From NCBI GenBank assembly GCA_030581615.1, contig JAKTTT010000047.1, positions 1 through 64,000 on the forward strand: DNA of 64,000 nt. The letters run 5' to 3'. Under the pieces are notes generated by a model. That model was not told the DNA's origin. It worked only from the letters and a program-made list of their open reading frames with translations, and searched no databases. Shown in pieces: positions 43,267 through 57,934 of the stretch (the stretch's first letter is position 1; every line of letters begins with the position of its first letter). Origin of the DNA: Alloascoidea africana (taxonomy: Eukaryota > Ascomycota > Alloascoideomycetes > Alloascoideales > Alloascoideaceae). The translations under genes and the position numbers were made by a program.

Positions 43267-44280
43267 CTATTTTTCAGCCCCTAGAATAAAGTCAGTTCCC
43301 TTTTTAATGTTCCCTTTCAACTGCGAAACAGCAATGTTTAACATATCCTTCTCCTTTTGATTTATCTTATCCAAAATGTCTGGTTTTATTTCAAGAATTC
43401 CATCTTTACCCAACTCCACAGGCAAAGAAAGAAATTCAATACCGAATTTGTCACTAACTGATTGGCCATTTTTGTTTTCAGGCAAGTACACATATGTATT
43501 TTCAACAATTCCCGTTTCCCCCTTGAACGCGGCCTTCATGATGGACTCGGCAAATCTAAATCCCGCATAAGCCATTGATAAAGTGGCCGAACCTCCTCCG
43601 TTCTTTGCTCTCACTACCTCGTCACCACCAAATTGAACATGTGTTATCAAAGCGCCTAAATCGCCGGACTCTTCAAGCTTTTTATATGTTTCTGGGTTGG
43701 CAATTGAGAAAAGGGGAACAATTGTCTCTCCCGAATGTCCGCCAATAACATTAACATTGACGCTAGTGGGATCTGGCGTTTCCGGATTTATGATCTGTGC
43801 AAGAAATGTCTCGGATCGAACAACATCCAAAGTTGTTACACCAAAGAGCTTCTGTGGGTTGAACACACCACTTTTTTGTAAAACTTCTTTTGCGACAGGA
43901 ACTGTTGAATTGACTGGATTTGAAATTATGAGAATGAAGGCTTCAGGTGCAAAGTCAGCAGTTGCCTGAACCAAATCTCTAACAATTCCAGCATTAATCT
44001 TGAACAGATCATCTCTAGTCATACCAGGCTTCCGGGGGATGCCTGCGGGAATAACAACAAGATCAGCATTCGCGAAAGCCCTTTCCAATGCGTTTTCGTC
44101 GGTTGGTAGAAATCCTTCCACTTTTGATCCTGTTGAAATGTGCCCAAGATCAGCTGCTACGCCAGGTGAATTGACCACATCGTAGAGAGAGAGGCCTGTG
44201 ACCAAGGGGGATTTTTTAAATAAAAGAGAAAGTGGCTGTCCAATTCCTCCTGCAGCTCCAGCGACAACAACTTTAACCAT
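43267..44280 (-). CDS. Malate dehydrogenase, probably cytosolic
   Basis: NAD-dependent interconversion of malate and oxaloacetate. 337 residues from the ATG at 44280. The Rossmann dinucleotide loop [13 protein letters not shown] starts near residue 8. Substrate arginines lie in [12 protein letters not shown] (~80-91) and LDVVRSETF (~150), with [11 protein letters not shown] between and the catalytic His in [13 protein letters not shown] (~178). The protein starts directly with the Rossmann strand, so there is no mitochondrial presequence, and it ends LGAEK, not a peroxisomal SKL-type signal. A cytosolic (Mdh2-like) role in gluconeogenesis or the malate shuttle is therefore inferred; an unseen upstream exon adding a presequence cannot be excluded. 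A CCAAT box lies upstream. Confidence 0.94.
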   Translation of the reverse strand: MVKVVVAGAAGGIGQPLSLLFKKSPLVTGLSLYDVVNSPGVAADLGHISTGSKVEGFLPTDENALERAFANADLVVIPAGIPRKPGMTRDDLFKINAGIVRDLVQATADFAPEAFILIISNPVNSTVPVAKEVLQKSGVFNPQKLFGVTTLDVVRSETFLAQIINPETPDPTSVNVNVIGGHSGETIVPLFSIANPETYKKLEESGDLGALITHVQFGGDEVVRAKNGGGSATLSMAYAGFRFAESIMKAAFKGETGIVENTYVYLPENKNGQSVSDKFGIEFLSLPVELGKDGILEIKPDILDKINQKEKDMLNIAVSQLKGNIKKGTDFILGAEK

Positions 44281-45080
44281 TTCAAATCAATTCTGTTTGT
44301 TAGTAGTAGTAACAATATAGAGAGAAAGTGTTTGAGAGGATTTGGCCCGGTTTTTATTTGGAGTTCTATATTTAATATTCGCGTATAGATTCTAAGGAGC
44401 TGGAACAACGGAGCTTGATTTTTTAATGCTGATGATTGGTTTCATCCGAAGATTTGATATCGAACTAATAAAATATAGGGATCTACGTGATGCGAACTCA
44501 ATTTGATTTTTTTGAGACGATCGCTGGAATAATTCTGCACATTTTTGTTTTTTTTTCCTCGGATCTCTGGCGCCTAAAACATCTATAGTGGGTAAAATGC
44601 CTTTATGCGATAACGTATCTTGCCCAATGGGCTTTATTCGTTGTTAAGATTCAAAGTTTTGTCGACCTAAAAAATCAAACATGATGATTTGCAAGGTTGA
44701 CGATTCCAAAGGTGGGGTCCAACTTCTAACTCCCGCTACACAAAACATGAGATGTGGTCAATAGCTTTTATTATCATTTTTTTATAGTGGGCGTATAAAA
44801 GTTAGAAGAGATTATGGTTTTGGTACATCGATTAGTGATGTTTGAGCAAAGTCCACGATATTTGAGAGTCAATTCACAATATTATTAACTAATCAGAGGG
44901 GGTATATTCGATAAACAAATGGATTGAAGATATAAAACATGCAATAACTGAGAAAATGGCTCATTGGGTATGGAGAAACGGAAAGGGTGAAAGCCTAGAA
45001 AAACCAATAAACAAACAAATGATAAAAAAAAGGTAAATCAAAAATAATCAAAAACTTGGATAGTTAATGGACCATATAAT
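44281..45080. promoter_or_regulatory. MDH promoter with a CCAAT box
   Basis: 800 bases between MDH start and the 3' end of the zinc-finger gene. GCCCAATGGGC (44622-44632 region) contains CCAAT at 44624-44628, about 345 bases upstream of the MDH ATG. CCAAT boxes bind the Hap2/3/5 complex that controls carbon metabolism genes; its use here is inferred. The rest is AT-rich. Confidence 0.45.
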
Positions 45081-47678
<2,598 letters not shown>

Positions 47679-50600
47679 ATGTCGCTTTCCAGTGGTTCCG
47701 TCAACGTAAGTCCGTTTGCCATGAATCAATTGCCTCTGTGCATTGGCGCTTGTTGCAGCTCACGATCGCAACATCGCATATGACGTGGGTGACCCTAGCT
47801 GACCTTCCCTTCGTTACACTTGCTCTGTCGCATGTATAGCACAAACCACCAACTTCGCCATACTACAAGTCAAAGAATGCTCCGCTTTCCCAAGAAGCAG
47901 AGTATAAGGCCAAATTGAAAAGGGGAGTTTTCAAGTCCCCAGCTGCTCCGAGCGTTGGACTCCCGTCTACCTCATCGAACACGGCTGCTACGCTTGCTAC
48001 AACGGCCAATCTCTCGGTAGAACCTTGGAAATCAAAGGCCTCTACCGTGGGTCTCCAGGCCGCTACGAGGACATATTCCCATGCTTCAGATTATTCGCCC
48101 GAAGTGTGGAAACCACAAAAATCTCCAGCCGCTGCAACCGCTGCAACTGCCGCCAAGAACCATGTTTCTACCATCAGGATTCGCGAGGAGATCTCTGGTA
48201 AAAATTCCAGCTCTGCTGGAGCTGCAAACAGTGCTCATTCTTTGGATACAAAGAGCTTTGCTGCTTCCCAATTGCCTGAAGTGTACGAGTTTTCTGAAAA
48301 TCGTGAACGTTCCTCTAATCCGGCAATTAAGGCACTCTCCTCAAAAGTCTATAGAGATAGCCTACTCATACAGAGCCAGGTTAGAGATCCTAGAGATAGA
48401 ACAAGTACAGGATTGACCTCGTACGGCGATATCCGCAATCTCACTGCTATTGCTTCAAAAAATGCAAACGACAACCTGACCAGCAGGAAACTTCACAATG
48501 GTGCAACCATTCTTGATCTGTCTTCAATCAGTGACCCCGCTGTTCTTGCTGCTGCCAAAAAGCGTGCAGACAAGACACTAGAATACATCAAAGATAATCT
48601 TCATGAGAAGAATTTGTATTTGAACCATGAATTCAACGAGGCTGCTGTTAAAGTTGCTCAGCAGAAGCATGCAGAGCGGGCAGTGAACTTGAACAAGATT
48701 GATTTAGGAGGAGGCGCCTACATGTCCTATGAAGCAGCGGAAGCCATTGCACAGAATAATGTGAGACCAGTACTGGAGGAAATTTCAGAAAGAGCTGAAT
48801 CTCTGCGTGCCGCTGATGAATTGAAGCGCCAGCAAGAACAAGAGGTTAAACAACACAAGCTGCTGGAAAAGCAGAATGAAAAAGAGCGGAAGCAGAGAGA
48901 AAAGGAAAAGAATAGGGCTGAAAAAGAGGAGCAGAAGAGGATTGCACGCGCAAAGAAAGATGAGGAAAAAGAGCGGAGGCTTGTTGAGAAGCATCGCTTG
49001 GAGAAAGAAAAGGCTGGACATGATGCGGCAATATCTGCTGCACAAGAAGAAGGCGCCAGAAAATATGCAGATGAGCTGAGCAAGCAACAGGCTCTTTATG
49101 ACCAAAAGATTGAAAAAGAGAAAGAGATAGCCGGGGGCCTAAAGAAGCATACAGATAAAGATCAGGAAGAAGTCGGGAAATTGATACTCAAAAACAAGCA
49201 AGCGCTAAATGCACAAGAGAAGGCTCTTAATGAGGCAGCTGGGAAACTCAGAGGTACGGAAGAATTATTATCTACTGAACAGCAAAAAGTTGCAGCAGCC
49301 GAAAAGTTGAAGCTTCTGGCGGAGCAGAATTTGGAAGGGGCTCAGAAGAATCTTGATTTATCAAAGAGGATCTTGGATTCTCACCAGTCAGATGAAAATT
49401 TTACTGAAGAAGCCCGATCGAATGAAGCCAAGGAGGAAGTCACATTAGCTGAGCATGAAGTCAAAGTGAAAGAGACAGAGGCTAAGCATACCAAACTAGA
49501 ATTGGAAAGAGTTCACCTTGAATTTGAACAGGCCAAGGTGAATGAATCAAGAGCTAGGGTTGAGTTTGAGATTGAAGAACACAAGAAACAAGAAATAGAA
49601 TCCAGCTTGAAGAAAAATAATGACAAACTGGCTGAGGTTGTGCTCAAGGAGCAGCAGATAGAATGGGTTGCAAAGAAATTGGTGGGAAGGACAGAGCTGG
49701 GTAAAGTTGTAAAGCCTCGATCCTATATTCAATCTCCTCCTGCCTCACCTTCTGGGGAAGGGAAAGGGATCTTTTCAAGGTTCAGGTCTACCAGTTCATC
49801 CTCTCCTGCACCTCCCAACGCTAATGCTGAATCTCTTCAGCCAGTAACAAGATCTATTTCAACCGTAGATGAAGCAACAAGACAGCAATATGTTGAGGAG
49901 TTGCTTGTGAAAAAGTGGTCGGACGACGAGGTCAAGTTCAATGAAGATATTGAGAGACTTGAGTCTGAGCTTTCAGCAATCAAACCCCTAGTTGAGAAAG
50001 AGGAAGCAGAATTAGAAGACCAGAAGCTTGCACTGGATGCAGAGAGTTCCAAAGTAACCGTGGCTCAAGAAGCACGCTCTGTTGCAGTAGTCTATTTGAA
50101 CAGTCTAAAGAATCAATTAAAACTGCGGAAGGAGGAATCTGTTACTGATAACAAGAATGACGATAATGCAGAACTTAAATCTGAAGATGCAACAAAAGAA
50201 ATTGAAGAGTCGGAGGACAAATCAGCAGTTTCCGTTGGAGACGATGCTAATGTGAATAAAGTAAAGAGTGAAACTCTAGACCCTCAGCCAACTATTGTTG
50301 ATTCGGAAAGCGTTTCCGAAAAGAAGGGCGATTTGGAAAAGGAAATTGAGATTGGCGAGAGTGATGTTGCAGAAAAAGAGCAGGCTGTTAAATCTGCGGA
50401 GGAAAATTACAACTCACAGAAGCAAAAATACGATGTCGCGGAATCTAAATTCAAAGAGCTGAAGGAAAAGAGAGACAATACTGACTATTTGCTCCAATCT
50501 ACAAGAGATAATCTTACAAAATTGAAAGAGGAAGAGCCGCATATCTCTGAACTTGCAAAAGAGTTTGTCCGAACAAGGACTTCGGAAGAATCTGCAAGTA

Positions 50601-51052
50601 TACAACTAGAACGGCAGCAAAGTGGTCGAGTGGTGACAAATTCGAGTAGCTCTACTGGGAAACAAGAAAGTCCAAGTTCTCCTTCAAAATTTCGCTCTTT
50701 TTTCAGCAAGGTAAAAGAATCGCGAAAGATCATTTCTGAACACCCTGAGTTGGCAAAGTCGCCTAGTGGAATTCGCAAGGTTGCAGATGCTGTTTCTAGT
50801 CCCTCTGCTTCTCCGACTACAACAAATGTTGTAACTGTGCCCGTTGAAGGGCAGACACAAGCGGAAGCAGCAGCTAACGCGACCCAAGCCCTTGAAAATG
50901 CTGGAATTTCCACTTCTGGAGATGTTAATGTGACAGTTCAAGAACCAGAAAAGAATTCTGAAGAATCGCTGGATGATCCAGCCAAATTTCTTCATGAAGA
51001 AACAGACAAAAGCAAAACCAATACAAAAAGTTTGTTTACAGAAACGTTTTAG
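47679..51052 (+). CDS. EIS1: Eisosome protein Eis1
   Basis: Component of eisosomes, the plasma-membrane furrow complexes built on Pil1/Lsp1. Two exons: 47679-47705 and 47840-51052, with an intron of 134 bases (GTAAGT ... TATAG), giving 1079 residues. The joined N-terminus reads MSLSSGSVN then HKPPTSPYYKSKNAPLS and EAEYKAKLKRGVFKSP, matching Eis1's opening and its L-S-x-E-A-x-Y-K-A-K-L repeat motif. Residues ~230-640 and ~680-930 are highly charged and predicted coiled coil. Two Ser-rich segments (~625-660 and ~935-970, GKGIFSRFRSTSSSS and KFRSFFSKVKES) look like basic membrane- or phospho-sites. The tiny first exon supplies the only good ATG. Shares a divergent promoter with the zinc-finger factor and a motif with the downstream chitin synthase gene. 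Confidence 0.9.
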
Positions 51053-51614
51053 GGATTCATCAAAGACCTTGTTTATTAGTGATTGTTTTGAGAAAAAGAA
51101 ATAATTGAAGCCCTGTGTTATTATTGTCAGAAGTTATTATGTATGATTGCAGAATCCTGTTCTTTATTCACATTACACAATAGGAGTAGATGACCGAACT
51201 AGGCGGTGCTTTGTTTCCATGGCCACGTTCAACACACTCAAAAACCCCTTCCAGTTTCAACAGTGACGGCTTTAGTGCCGTTTTTTCGCCTTACTGACAG
51301 AAGTTTGTACATTCTCCATACAACTAGAGTTTATGGTTTGGGCGCGAAACAAGTCCGAAACATGCGCGGTGACGCCATGATCATTGTTCCCTACTTCTAT
51401 TTTGGAAATGCGGATGCAGCGTAAAATACGGTGTGCCTTAAAAAAGATACGAGGGCAAGGCGCACGGGTGTTTGAGGCGCCTGGGGGTTCTTTTTTAATG
51501 CTGGTCTTTCCATTCTTCGCAGACCTGATTATTTGCAGACACACGCACCGGCTGAGCAAGTATACCAGTTCTAGTTCTGTTTCCCTCTCTCTGGCAGTGT
51601 GAGTGGAAAATAGC
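51053..51614. promoter_or_regulatory. Chitin synthase promoter with a GCACGGGTGT motif
   Basis: 562 bases between EIS1 and the chitin synthase gene, both on the plus strand. GCACGGGTGT (51462-51471) repeats the core of the pair found upstream of EIS1, flanked by GGCGC on one side and GGCGCC on the other. It lies about 145 bases before the ATG. No TATA box was placed with confidence. Confidence 0.5.
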
Positions 51615-54600
51615 ATGTCGCAGCAGAATTATCATTATTCGAAGCCAGGCAGAGATCCGAACTCAAGTTCCTCCTCAAACGCGAACGCGAATTCCAATGC
51701 TGGAGCTGACTCCTCTGATAGGGAAAGGAGAAGGAGACATAGGGAACATGGCGGTGGTAGACATCGAACAGAACAGAGACCTTCGCATCGGAGACCTGAA
51801 CGAAACCTCACCTCGGATTCCCATGGGTCTTCTAGTTCCGGAGGAGGAGCAGGGGGCAGCTCTAGTGGTAGATCGCCAGCGTCTTTGATTCCAACCATGC
51901 CTGCCAACTCATACCAGAGGCTCGAGTCGTCTTCGCAGCCGGATCTCACAAACCCGTCAGGAAGATCGCGCATCCCGAGAGACAGAGAACCAACTCAAGC
52001 CAGTGGGTTCAGCCAAAGTTTGCAGAATCGCGATGAAAGATCGCATATGAATATGAATACGCATCCATCCTCTGCATTTGGAGTTAGCCAACAACAGCAT
52101 TACGAGTCTCAACACCCTCTGCAAGAGCAGCAGACTTACGATGATATTTACTACCAACCTCCAGGGACCATTTCGGGGGCTAGCTCTCAAGTTGGATCAA
52201 TCGCAAACCCTCTTCAATCTCCTGCTGCCCAAAGCACCGGATCAAGGACAGGAGGTGGGACCAATCCTCTTGCTAACAGGCTTGATGAATCAAGTTACCA
52301 GTTTAATGAAAATTCAAACGATAATACCTATCTTCTTGATACGTTTAACCAGTCTACGGCCTCGCTTCATGGTCCAAACCATAATGAGGCTCGAGGCCAA
52401 ATAGGCCAGCCAATTGAGGGACAAACTAAGGGGTATGGCGGCGGCAGTTATAACTACGGGTATGGAGGCAACGGTGGAGGCTATCCAAACAACTTTGAAA
52501 CTCAATTTAACCGTATGAATACTGGTACAGGATCTGCCGTTGGATACGCGTTTGAGGACGCAAATCCAGAGGACGTTGAGACTTTTCATCCTTTCCCTAT
52601 TGCGGGAGAATCATACGCCTTGAACACATATCTCGAAGATGAGAGTGCGAGTACTGTTGGAGATGAGCATTTTCTAAAACAATATGCCAATGGCGAAGGA
52701 AAAGACGAAGAAGGAGTTCCTGAGAATGCTTTCGCGGACCCAAGCATTCCATACGAGGCTCCTCCTGATGGACCGCAGCTGCGTCGAAGCAAGACGACCA
52801 CAAAAAAGATTAGGTTGATGAATGGAAATCTTGTGCTTGATTGTCCTGTCTCAAAGCAAATGCTTTCAAAATACCCTGAGCCGAGACACGAGCGTGAGTT
52901 CACATTCATGAGGTACTCTGCAGCTACATCAGATCCCAAGGATTTCATCAATGACAACTTTACTCTGAGGCAGCTTTGTTACAAGCAGCCCCGAAAGACA
53001 GAATTGATGATAGTCGTAACAATGTACAATGAAGACGACGTATTGTTGGGTCGTACTCTTCGTGGTGTGTTCAAAAACATCAAGCATCTCATGGGACGCG
53101 ACCGATCCAAAGTATGGGGAAAAGACGCTTGGAAAAAAATTGTTGTTTGTGTGGTGAGTGATGGCCGAACAAAAATCAACCCTCGTGCTCAAGCATTGTT
53201 AGCCTCGCTAGGAGTCTATCAAGAAGGATTTGCTAAAAACATGGTCAATGATAAGCCCGTCTCTGCACATATTTACGAATACACAACAATGGTTGGAATT
53301 TCTTCAATCAAGAATGGGCAAGTTAAGATTACCACTGAAAAGACTGTCCCTGTACAACTTTTGTTTTGTTTAAAGGAGAAAAATTTGAAAAAGATCAACT
53401 CTCATCGCTGGTGCTTCCAAGCCTTTGCACCGCTGTTGCAGCCCGAAGTCATTGTTCTTTTGGATGCGGGAACTCAGCCTGGCTCGGATTCTATCTACCA
53501 TCTCTGGAAAGAATTTGACAGACATCCAAACATTGGAGGTGCTTGTGGAGAAATTAAAGCAATGTTGGGTCCCAAATGGAAATATCTGTTGAACCCACTC
53601 GTTGCAGCACAGAACTTTGAGTACAAAATGTCAAACATTTTGGATAAACCTATGGAATCGGTATTTGGATTTATTAGCGTTTTGCCAGGTGCTTTTTCAG
53701 CTTATCGTTTCCGTGCGCTTTTGAACGACATCAATGGAACTGGTCCTTTGGAGAAGTACTTCAAAGGTGAGACTCTTCACGATTCAAATGCTGGTATTTT
53801 CACTTCCAACATGTACCTTGCGGAAGACAGAATTTTGTGTTTTGAACTTGTTGCGAAGCGAGGTGCAAATTGGGTTCTCAAGTACTGCAAGTCTGCCTCT
53901 GCGGAGACAGATGTCCCCAATCATTTGAGCGAGTTTATATTGCAAAGAAGACGTTGGCTAAACGGTTCATTCTTTGCGGCGATATACTCTGCAACCCATT
54001 TCATTCAGATTTTCAGGTCAGGCCATTCGTTTCTTCGCATTTTTGCCCTTTGGATTCAGTTTATATACCAAACTATCAGTCTTCTTGTGTCTTGGTTCTC
54101 AATAGGCACATTTTTCTTGGTGTTTAGGATTCTAACCTCCAGTTTGGGAAATGATGAAGTGAACTTTGCGCCTGGAACAATCCTCAGCGTTGTATTTTTA
54201 TGGTTTTATGTCGGGTGTCTGGTAAGCACATTTATTCTTGCGTTTGGAAACAAGCCACAAGGAACGAGAAAGTTTTATGTCATTATTGTTCTGTTCTTTG
54301 CGGTGTTGATGTGTTATCTGATCTTTGCGGCTGTTCTTCTTTCTGTCAAAGCTGTTCAAGAAATAATTCGGAAACACAAAGACGACTTTTCTTTTAGGCT
54401 TGTTCTCACAGAATCGACATTCCGAGACTTGGTGGTATCAATGGCTTCGACATACGCGCTCTACTTTATCTGCTCGTTTATGTATTTTGAACCATGGCAT
54501 ATGCTCACAAGTTTTATCCAGTACTTACTTATCAGTCCCACCTATATCAACATTCTGAATGTGTACGCGTTTTGCAACATCCACGATATATCATGGGGTA

Positions 54601-55091
54601 CAAAGGGAGACACTGGCCAGAAGATGGACCTTGGTGTTGCGAAAGTGGACGAGGCAGGTAAGCTAGAGGTTGACATTCCGACACAAGACTCTGAAATCGA
54701 CAAGTCATACGCGGGTCAGATCCGAATACTGTTGTCTGAGGCCGAACCCGAAAAGGATACAAAGAGTGATGCTGAAAAGGAAAGTGACTACTATGCTTTG
54801 ATCCGATCAACTGTAGTTCTCTCTTGGATGTTTTCAAACTTTGTCATTATTGCGTTGGTTCTGCAAACAGGAACAAAAGAGCTGACCGATGACAATGATG
54901 ATGGTACAACAGTAAAGAGGTCCGCTTCGGCTGCCGCTGGCATGGTGGTCGAACTTGTGAAAAGAGCCGCTGATCTGCAACAGAGACAGGAAGTTTTTTT
55001 AACGGTTATTCTCTGGACTGTTGCTTTCATGGCGGCTTTTAGGTTTGTAGGTGCTACGACATACTTGTTGTTCCGAATGCTAGGGCATTAA
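51615..55091 (+). CDS. Chitin synthase, class I/II (Chs1/Chs2 type)
   Basis: Plasma-membrane glycosyltransferase polymerising UDP-GlcNAc into chitin at septum and wall. 1158 residues from the ATG at 51615, close to yeast Chs1 (1131). A hydrophilic N-terminus of ~390 residues is Ser/Asn/Gly/Gln-rich (including SSSSNANANSNAGA and an Arg/His run). Then come the family's landmarks: VVTMYNEDDVLLGRTLRGV (~465), VVSDGRTKINPRAQ, LLDAGTQPGS (donor-site Asp), PLVAAQNFEYKMSNILDKP, SVLPGAFSAYR, LAEDRILCFE (catalytic ED) and QRRRWLNGSFF (~777-787). About seven membrane helices follow, plus two at the C-terminus. One exon. GNA1 in this window makes an upstream precursor. Class I versus II needs a tree. Confidence 0.95.
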   Translation: MSQQNYHYSKPGRDPNSSSSSNANANSNAGADSSDRERRRRHREHGGGRHRTEQRPSHRRPERNLTSDSHGSSSSGGGAGGSSSGRSPASLIPTMPANSYQRLESSSQPDLTNPSGRSRIPRDREPTQASGFSQSLQNRDERSHMNMNTHPSSAFGVSQQQHYESQHPLQEQQTYDDIYYQPPGTISGASSQVGSIANPLQSPAAQSTGSRTGGGTNPLANRLDESSYQFNENSNDNTYLLDTFNQSTASLHGPNHNEARGQIGQPIEGQTKGYGGGSYNYGYGGNGGGYPNNFETQFNRMNTGTGSAVGYAFEDANPEDVETFHPFPIAGESYALNTYLEDESASTVGDEHFLKQYANGEGKDEEGVPENAFADPSIPYEAPPDGPQLRRSKTTTKKIRLMNGNLVLDCPVSKQMLSKYPEPRHEREFTFMRYSAATSDPKDFINDNFTLRQLCYKQPRKTELMIVVTMYNEDDVLLGRTLRGVFKNIKHLMGRDRSKVWGKDAWKKIVVCVVSDGRTKINPRAQALLASLGVYQEGFAKNMVNDKPVSAHIYEYTTMVGISSIKNGQVKITTEKTVPVQLLFCLKEKNLKKINSHRWCFQAFAPLLQPEVIVLLDAGTQPGSDSIYHLWKEFDRHPNIGGACGEIKAMLGPKWKYLLNPLVAAQNFEYKMSNILDKPMESVFGFISVLPGAFSAYRFRALLNDINGTGPLEKYFKGETLHDSNAGIFTSNMYLAEDRILCFELVAKRGANWVLKYCKSASAETDVPNHLSEFILQRRRWLNGSFFAAIYSATHFIQIFRSGHSFLRIFALWIQFIYQTISLLVSWFSIGTFFLVFRILTSSLGNDEVNFAPGTILSVVFLWFYVGCLVSTFILAFGNKPQGTRKFYVIIVLFFAVLMCYLIFAAVLLSVKAVQEIIRKHKDDFSFRLVLTESTFRDLVVSMASTYALYFICSFMYFEPWHMLTSFIQYLLISPTYINILNVYAFCNIHDISWGTKGDTGQKMDLGVAKVDEAGKLEVDIPTQDSEIDKSYAGQIRILLSEAEPEKDTKSDAEKESDYYALIRSTVVLSWMFSNFVIIALVLQTGTKELTDDNDDGTTVKRSASAAAGMVVELVKRAADLQQRQEVFLTVILWTVAFMAAFRFVGATTYLLFRMLGH

Positions 55092-55493
55092 AAAACAAAA
55101 AACAAAAACTACAATAAACATCCTTGAGGGACTATAACATTTAGAGATATTAATTTGTTGTTGGCTTGTATTTTTATATTCTCAGCCGAAAAATTAATCA
55201 TGACTATAAAAGTTGATTCTTACTGGAAAGGAAGCTAAGGCTAAAATTCATTTAAAGAGCTTTGTACAAACCGTAGTTTATAATAAAGGTTCAGGCTCGC
55301 CAGCATCAGTACAAAAGAACTTATGAGATGTACCATTGGGATTATATACAGAATTAACTCAGAAGTAAATGGCAGTTGAAAAGCAAAAGCTACTTTTGAA
55401 GTTAGGGTCATTCAAGTCCTCTCTCCTTCCCAAATTTGTTCTTTCTAGTTATTTCGTTTTTTAGGAGAAGCAAAAGCTATTGCAAATGCTTCA
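55092..55493. other. Convergent spacer chitin synthase / COQ1
   Basis: About 400 AT-rich bases with both 3' UTRs. No gene or repeat of note. Confidence 0.5.
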
Positions 55494-56891
55494 TCATTTT
55501 GTCCTGTTCAAAACATTCCTGGTAAGATATTCAAGCGCATCTCTTGCCTCAGATGACGGTAAAAGATGAAGGTTTCGAATGGCCTCGGAGCAGTAATTCT
55601 CTGCCATTTCCCTCGTCTTTTGCAACCCATCTGCCAGTGCGACATACTTGTATGCCATTTCAATGTCTCCCTTCTGATCAAATTTGCGTTTGATCATGGG
55701 TCCAACCTCAGGATATTTTTGCCAGGCAAATATTATAGGAGCAGTTGCAAGACCCAGTTTGAGATCAGCTCCAGCAGGCTTTCCCAGCTCTTGCTCACTT
55801 GCGGCGTAATCCAATACATCATCAACCACTTGGAAACAGAGACCAAGGTTTCTGCCAAAGTCGTAGCATGCATCAACTATAGGATCTCTAGCACCAGAAA
55901 GGACTGCCGCAGCACGACATGACTTTGACATAAGGCTCCCCGTTTTCAAGTAAGTTTTATGGATATAATACTCGAATGCAGCCGTGATGTTTGTCTCGTG
56001 GCTCATGCTTAACGGTCCGGATTCCGATACTGCATTGTCTTCAGACGTTGTGGTTGGGGCCTGTTTATCACCAACCACTGTGTTCTTCAACTGCATGAAT
56101 TCGCCTTCTACGAGGTTTGCTATTGTCGTTGACAGTAGCTCGATCACCTCTGGATTACGGATTCTCGCAATGGCAACAGAGGCCCGTCCAAGAAGAAAGT
56201 CGCCAGCCAATATAGCCATCTTATTTGTGAAGGCCGCATTCCCACTAGGCCTTCCCCGTCTGCTGTCACTATTATCAATCACGTCGTCGTGAAGTAGTGA
56301 TGCAGTGTGTATCATCTCTACAATCTCTGCTAGTCGACGCTGCTTTGGAAGAATGCCATTCTGTGAATCCAGTTCCTCTTCCTGTTGCTTTTCATGTTTC
56401 GTTAACGGTTGTGGCATGCCTATCCCATGTAGGATTTTCAGCGGCGAGACACTTGTGTTTACTGAAAAAGAATCCTCAACGCTTCCCTCATCCCTCGAGC
56501 CTCGGTCTCTCTGTTCTGGTGGGATAGCAGAAAGAGACTTGCTCATGAGCAAAACTATGAGAGGTCTAACTCGTTTGCCCTCGCTCTCAAAGTAATACTT
56601 GCCGACTCGATTAAGTGTGGGATGACCTGAACCGATCAAGCCCGCAATGTTCCGTGCCAGCGATCCCATTTCATGGGATACCAGCCCAAAAGGATCGTCT
56701 AAAGGTGACTTTCTCGTTCGAGCCTTTTGATGCTGCTGTGGCTGGACAAGAGACTCAGCTTCCGACAGAGCATGTGAAAAGGAAGACGTAGCGTACCGAG
56801 CTCTCCTAATCAATGAAGCCGTCACAGACAAACATAATTTCCTTTGGGCCTCATTCCGGAATGCTCTTGTAGCCACAGAACGAGATAGCAT
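55494..56891 (-). CDS. COQ1: Polyprenyl diphosphate synthase of ubiquinone synthesis
   Basis: Trans-prenyltransferase that builds the isoprenoid tail of coenzyme Q by adding isopentenyl diphosphate units, in the mitochondrial inner membrane/matrix. 465 residues (yeast Coq1 is 473). The N-terminus MLSRSVATRAFRNEAQRK is an amphipathic basic presequence. Both Asp-rich motifs are present: LLHDDVIDNSDSRRGRPSGN (~residues 198-217) and FQVVDDVLDYAASEQELGKP (~353). GKRVRPLIVLLMS (~108) is the diphosphate-binding segment. A Ser/Glu-rich stretch (~125-190) between the latter and the first Asp motif is longer than in bacterial enzymes but usual for fungi. Tail length cannot be predicted from sequence by eye. 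One exon. Confidence 0.96.
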   Translation of the reverse strand: MLSRSVATRAFRNEAQRKLCLSVTASLIRRARYATSSFSHALSEAESLVQPQQHQKARTRKSPLDDPFGLVSHEMGSLARNIAGLIGSGHPTLNRVGKYYFESEGKRVRPLIVLLMSKSLSAIPPEQRDRGSRDEGSVEDSFSVNTSVSPLKILHGIGMPQPLTKHEKQQEEELDSQNGILPKQRRLAEIVEMIHTASLLHDDVIDNSDSRRGRPSGNAAFTNKMAILAGDFLLGRASVAIARIRNPEVIELLSTTIANLVEGEFMQLKNTVVGDKQAPTTTSEDNAVSESGPLSMSHETNITAAFEYYIHKTYLKTGSLMSKSCRAAAVLSGARDPIVDACYDFGRNLGLCFQVVDDVLDYAASEQELGKPAGADLKLGLATAPIIFAWQKYPEVGPMIKRKFDQKGDIEMAYKYVALADGLQKTREMAENYCSEAIRNLHLLPSSEARDALEYLTRNVLNRTK

Positions 56892-57934
56892 CTTCTATCC
56901 CCCGGGAAAAGCTTCTTGTCGAATAATATTTGTTCGTTTTGAAAAGTCATGATCTTGACAAGACAAGTTACCCGGGTTTTGAAATGGGATCAAGGATCAC
57001 ACACGAGCGAAAAGTAGCAAATGGCTCTTCATTCAATCTAAAGTTATCTACTTTCCAATATATCTTTCAAATTTATAAGCCAAGTGGTGTGTTGCGTAAA
57101 ACAGAAAATGGGTTTATTTCATAAGACTTTTGTAAGCTCTGAGTATGTTGAAAGTCTTCTCAAATTTCACGGACATGGTATAAGCGATGAGGTTGTTGAA
57201 AAGCACAAATAAGCACAGCCTATTTAAGACTGAATAGTTGTATCTCTTTATTGCCCCACCGCGTAGTGCCTAGGTGCAGATATATGTTTTACTCCTTGTG
57301 GAGATCAAAGATGGTGTACTACAGTCAGTAAAGCTCTCTAGTTTTCACTAATCAATGGCTTGTTACGATTGAACGCTCTACTATATTGACTAGTACTGTG
57401 AGTTTAGCCCCAGAACATATGATTAAGACACCACTAGTCCTATATCATTGTCTTCGAATTGTCATTAGTTGGTTTGCTTCTGAATTGGGGCATATATCGT
57501 TCCAAAAATCTGCCGAGGCAATTAATGTGTGATTGGGTTGTAACTTGCTATTTTACGTGCAACAAGACTACTCTGATTATTCGTGTTACTCCTAGGGATG
57601 ACATACTATATCCAGGCTTTCACGGAGCTGTTCTAGAAACTGAAACTAAAATTGAGCTGTCACATACGTATGATCGTTGTTTTTGCCGTCCAGCCATGTA
57701 CGATGATGATTTTAGCTTGTGGGGAAGATCCATAACAAAAACTACAGAAGACACAAGCATCGATCTAGACTCCGGGTAATACAACGAGTTGAGTGCTGGC
57801 ACTCCAAATATTACTACTCTAGAAAATAGGACCAAAACATATCTAATTGTCGAAGCATGTACCAGAACAGAAAAAGAGCAAAATATAAAGACTTTGGTAA
57901 TGGCAAACATTAAATAAACGAACGTTTTTGTCAT
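56892..57934. promoter_or_regulatory. COQ1 promoter and 3' end of the Ran-binding gene
   Basis: About 1 kb upstream of COQ1 (-) and downstream of the Ran-binding gene (-). AT-rich; small frames at 57459-57779 (+) and 57620-57934 (-) overlap each other and are taken as chance. No further gene is seen. Confidence 0.45.
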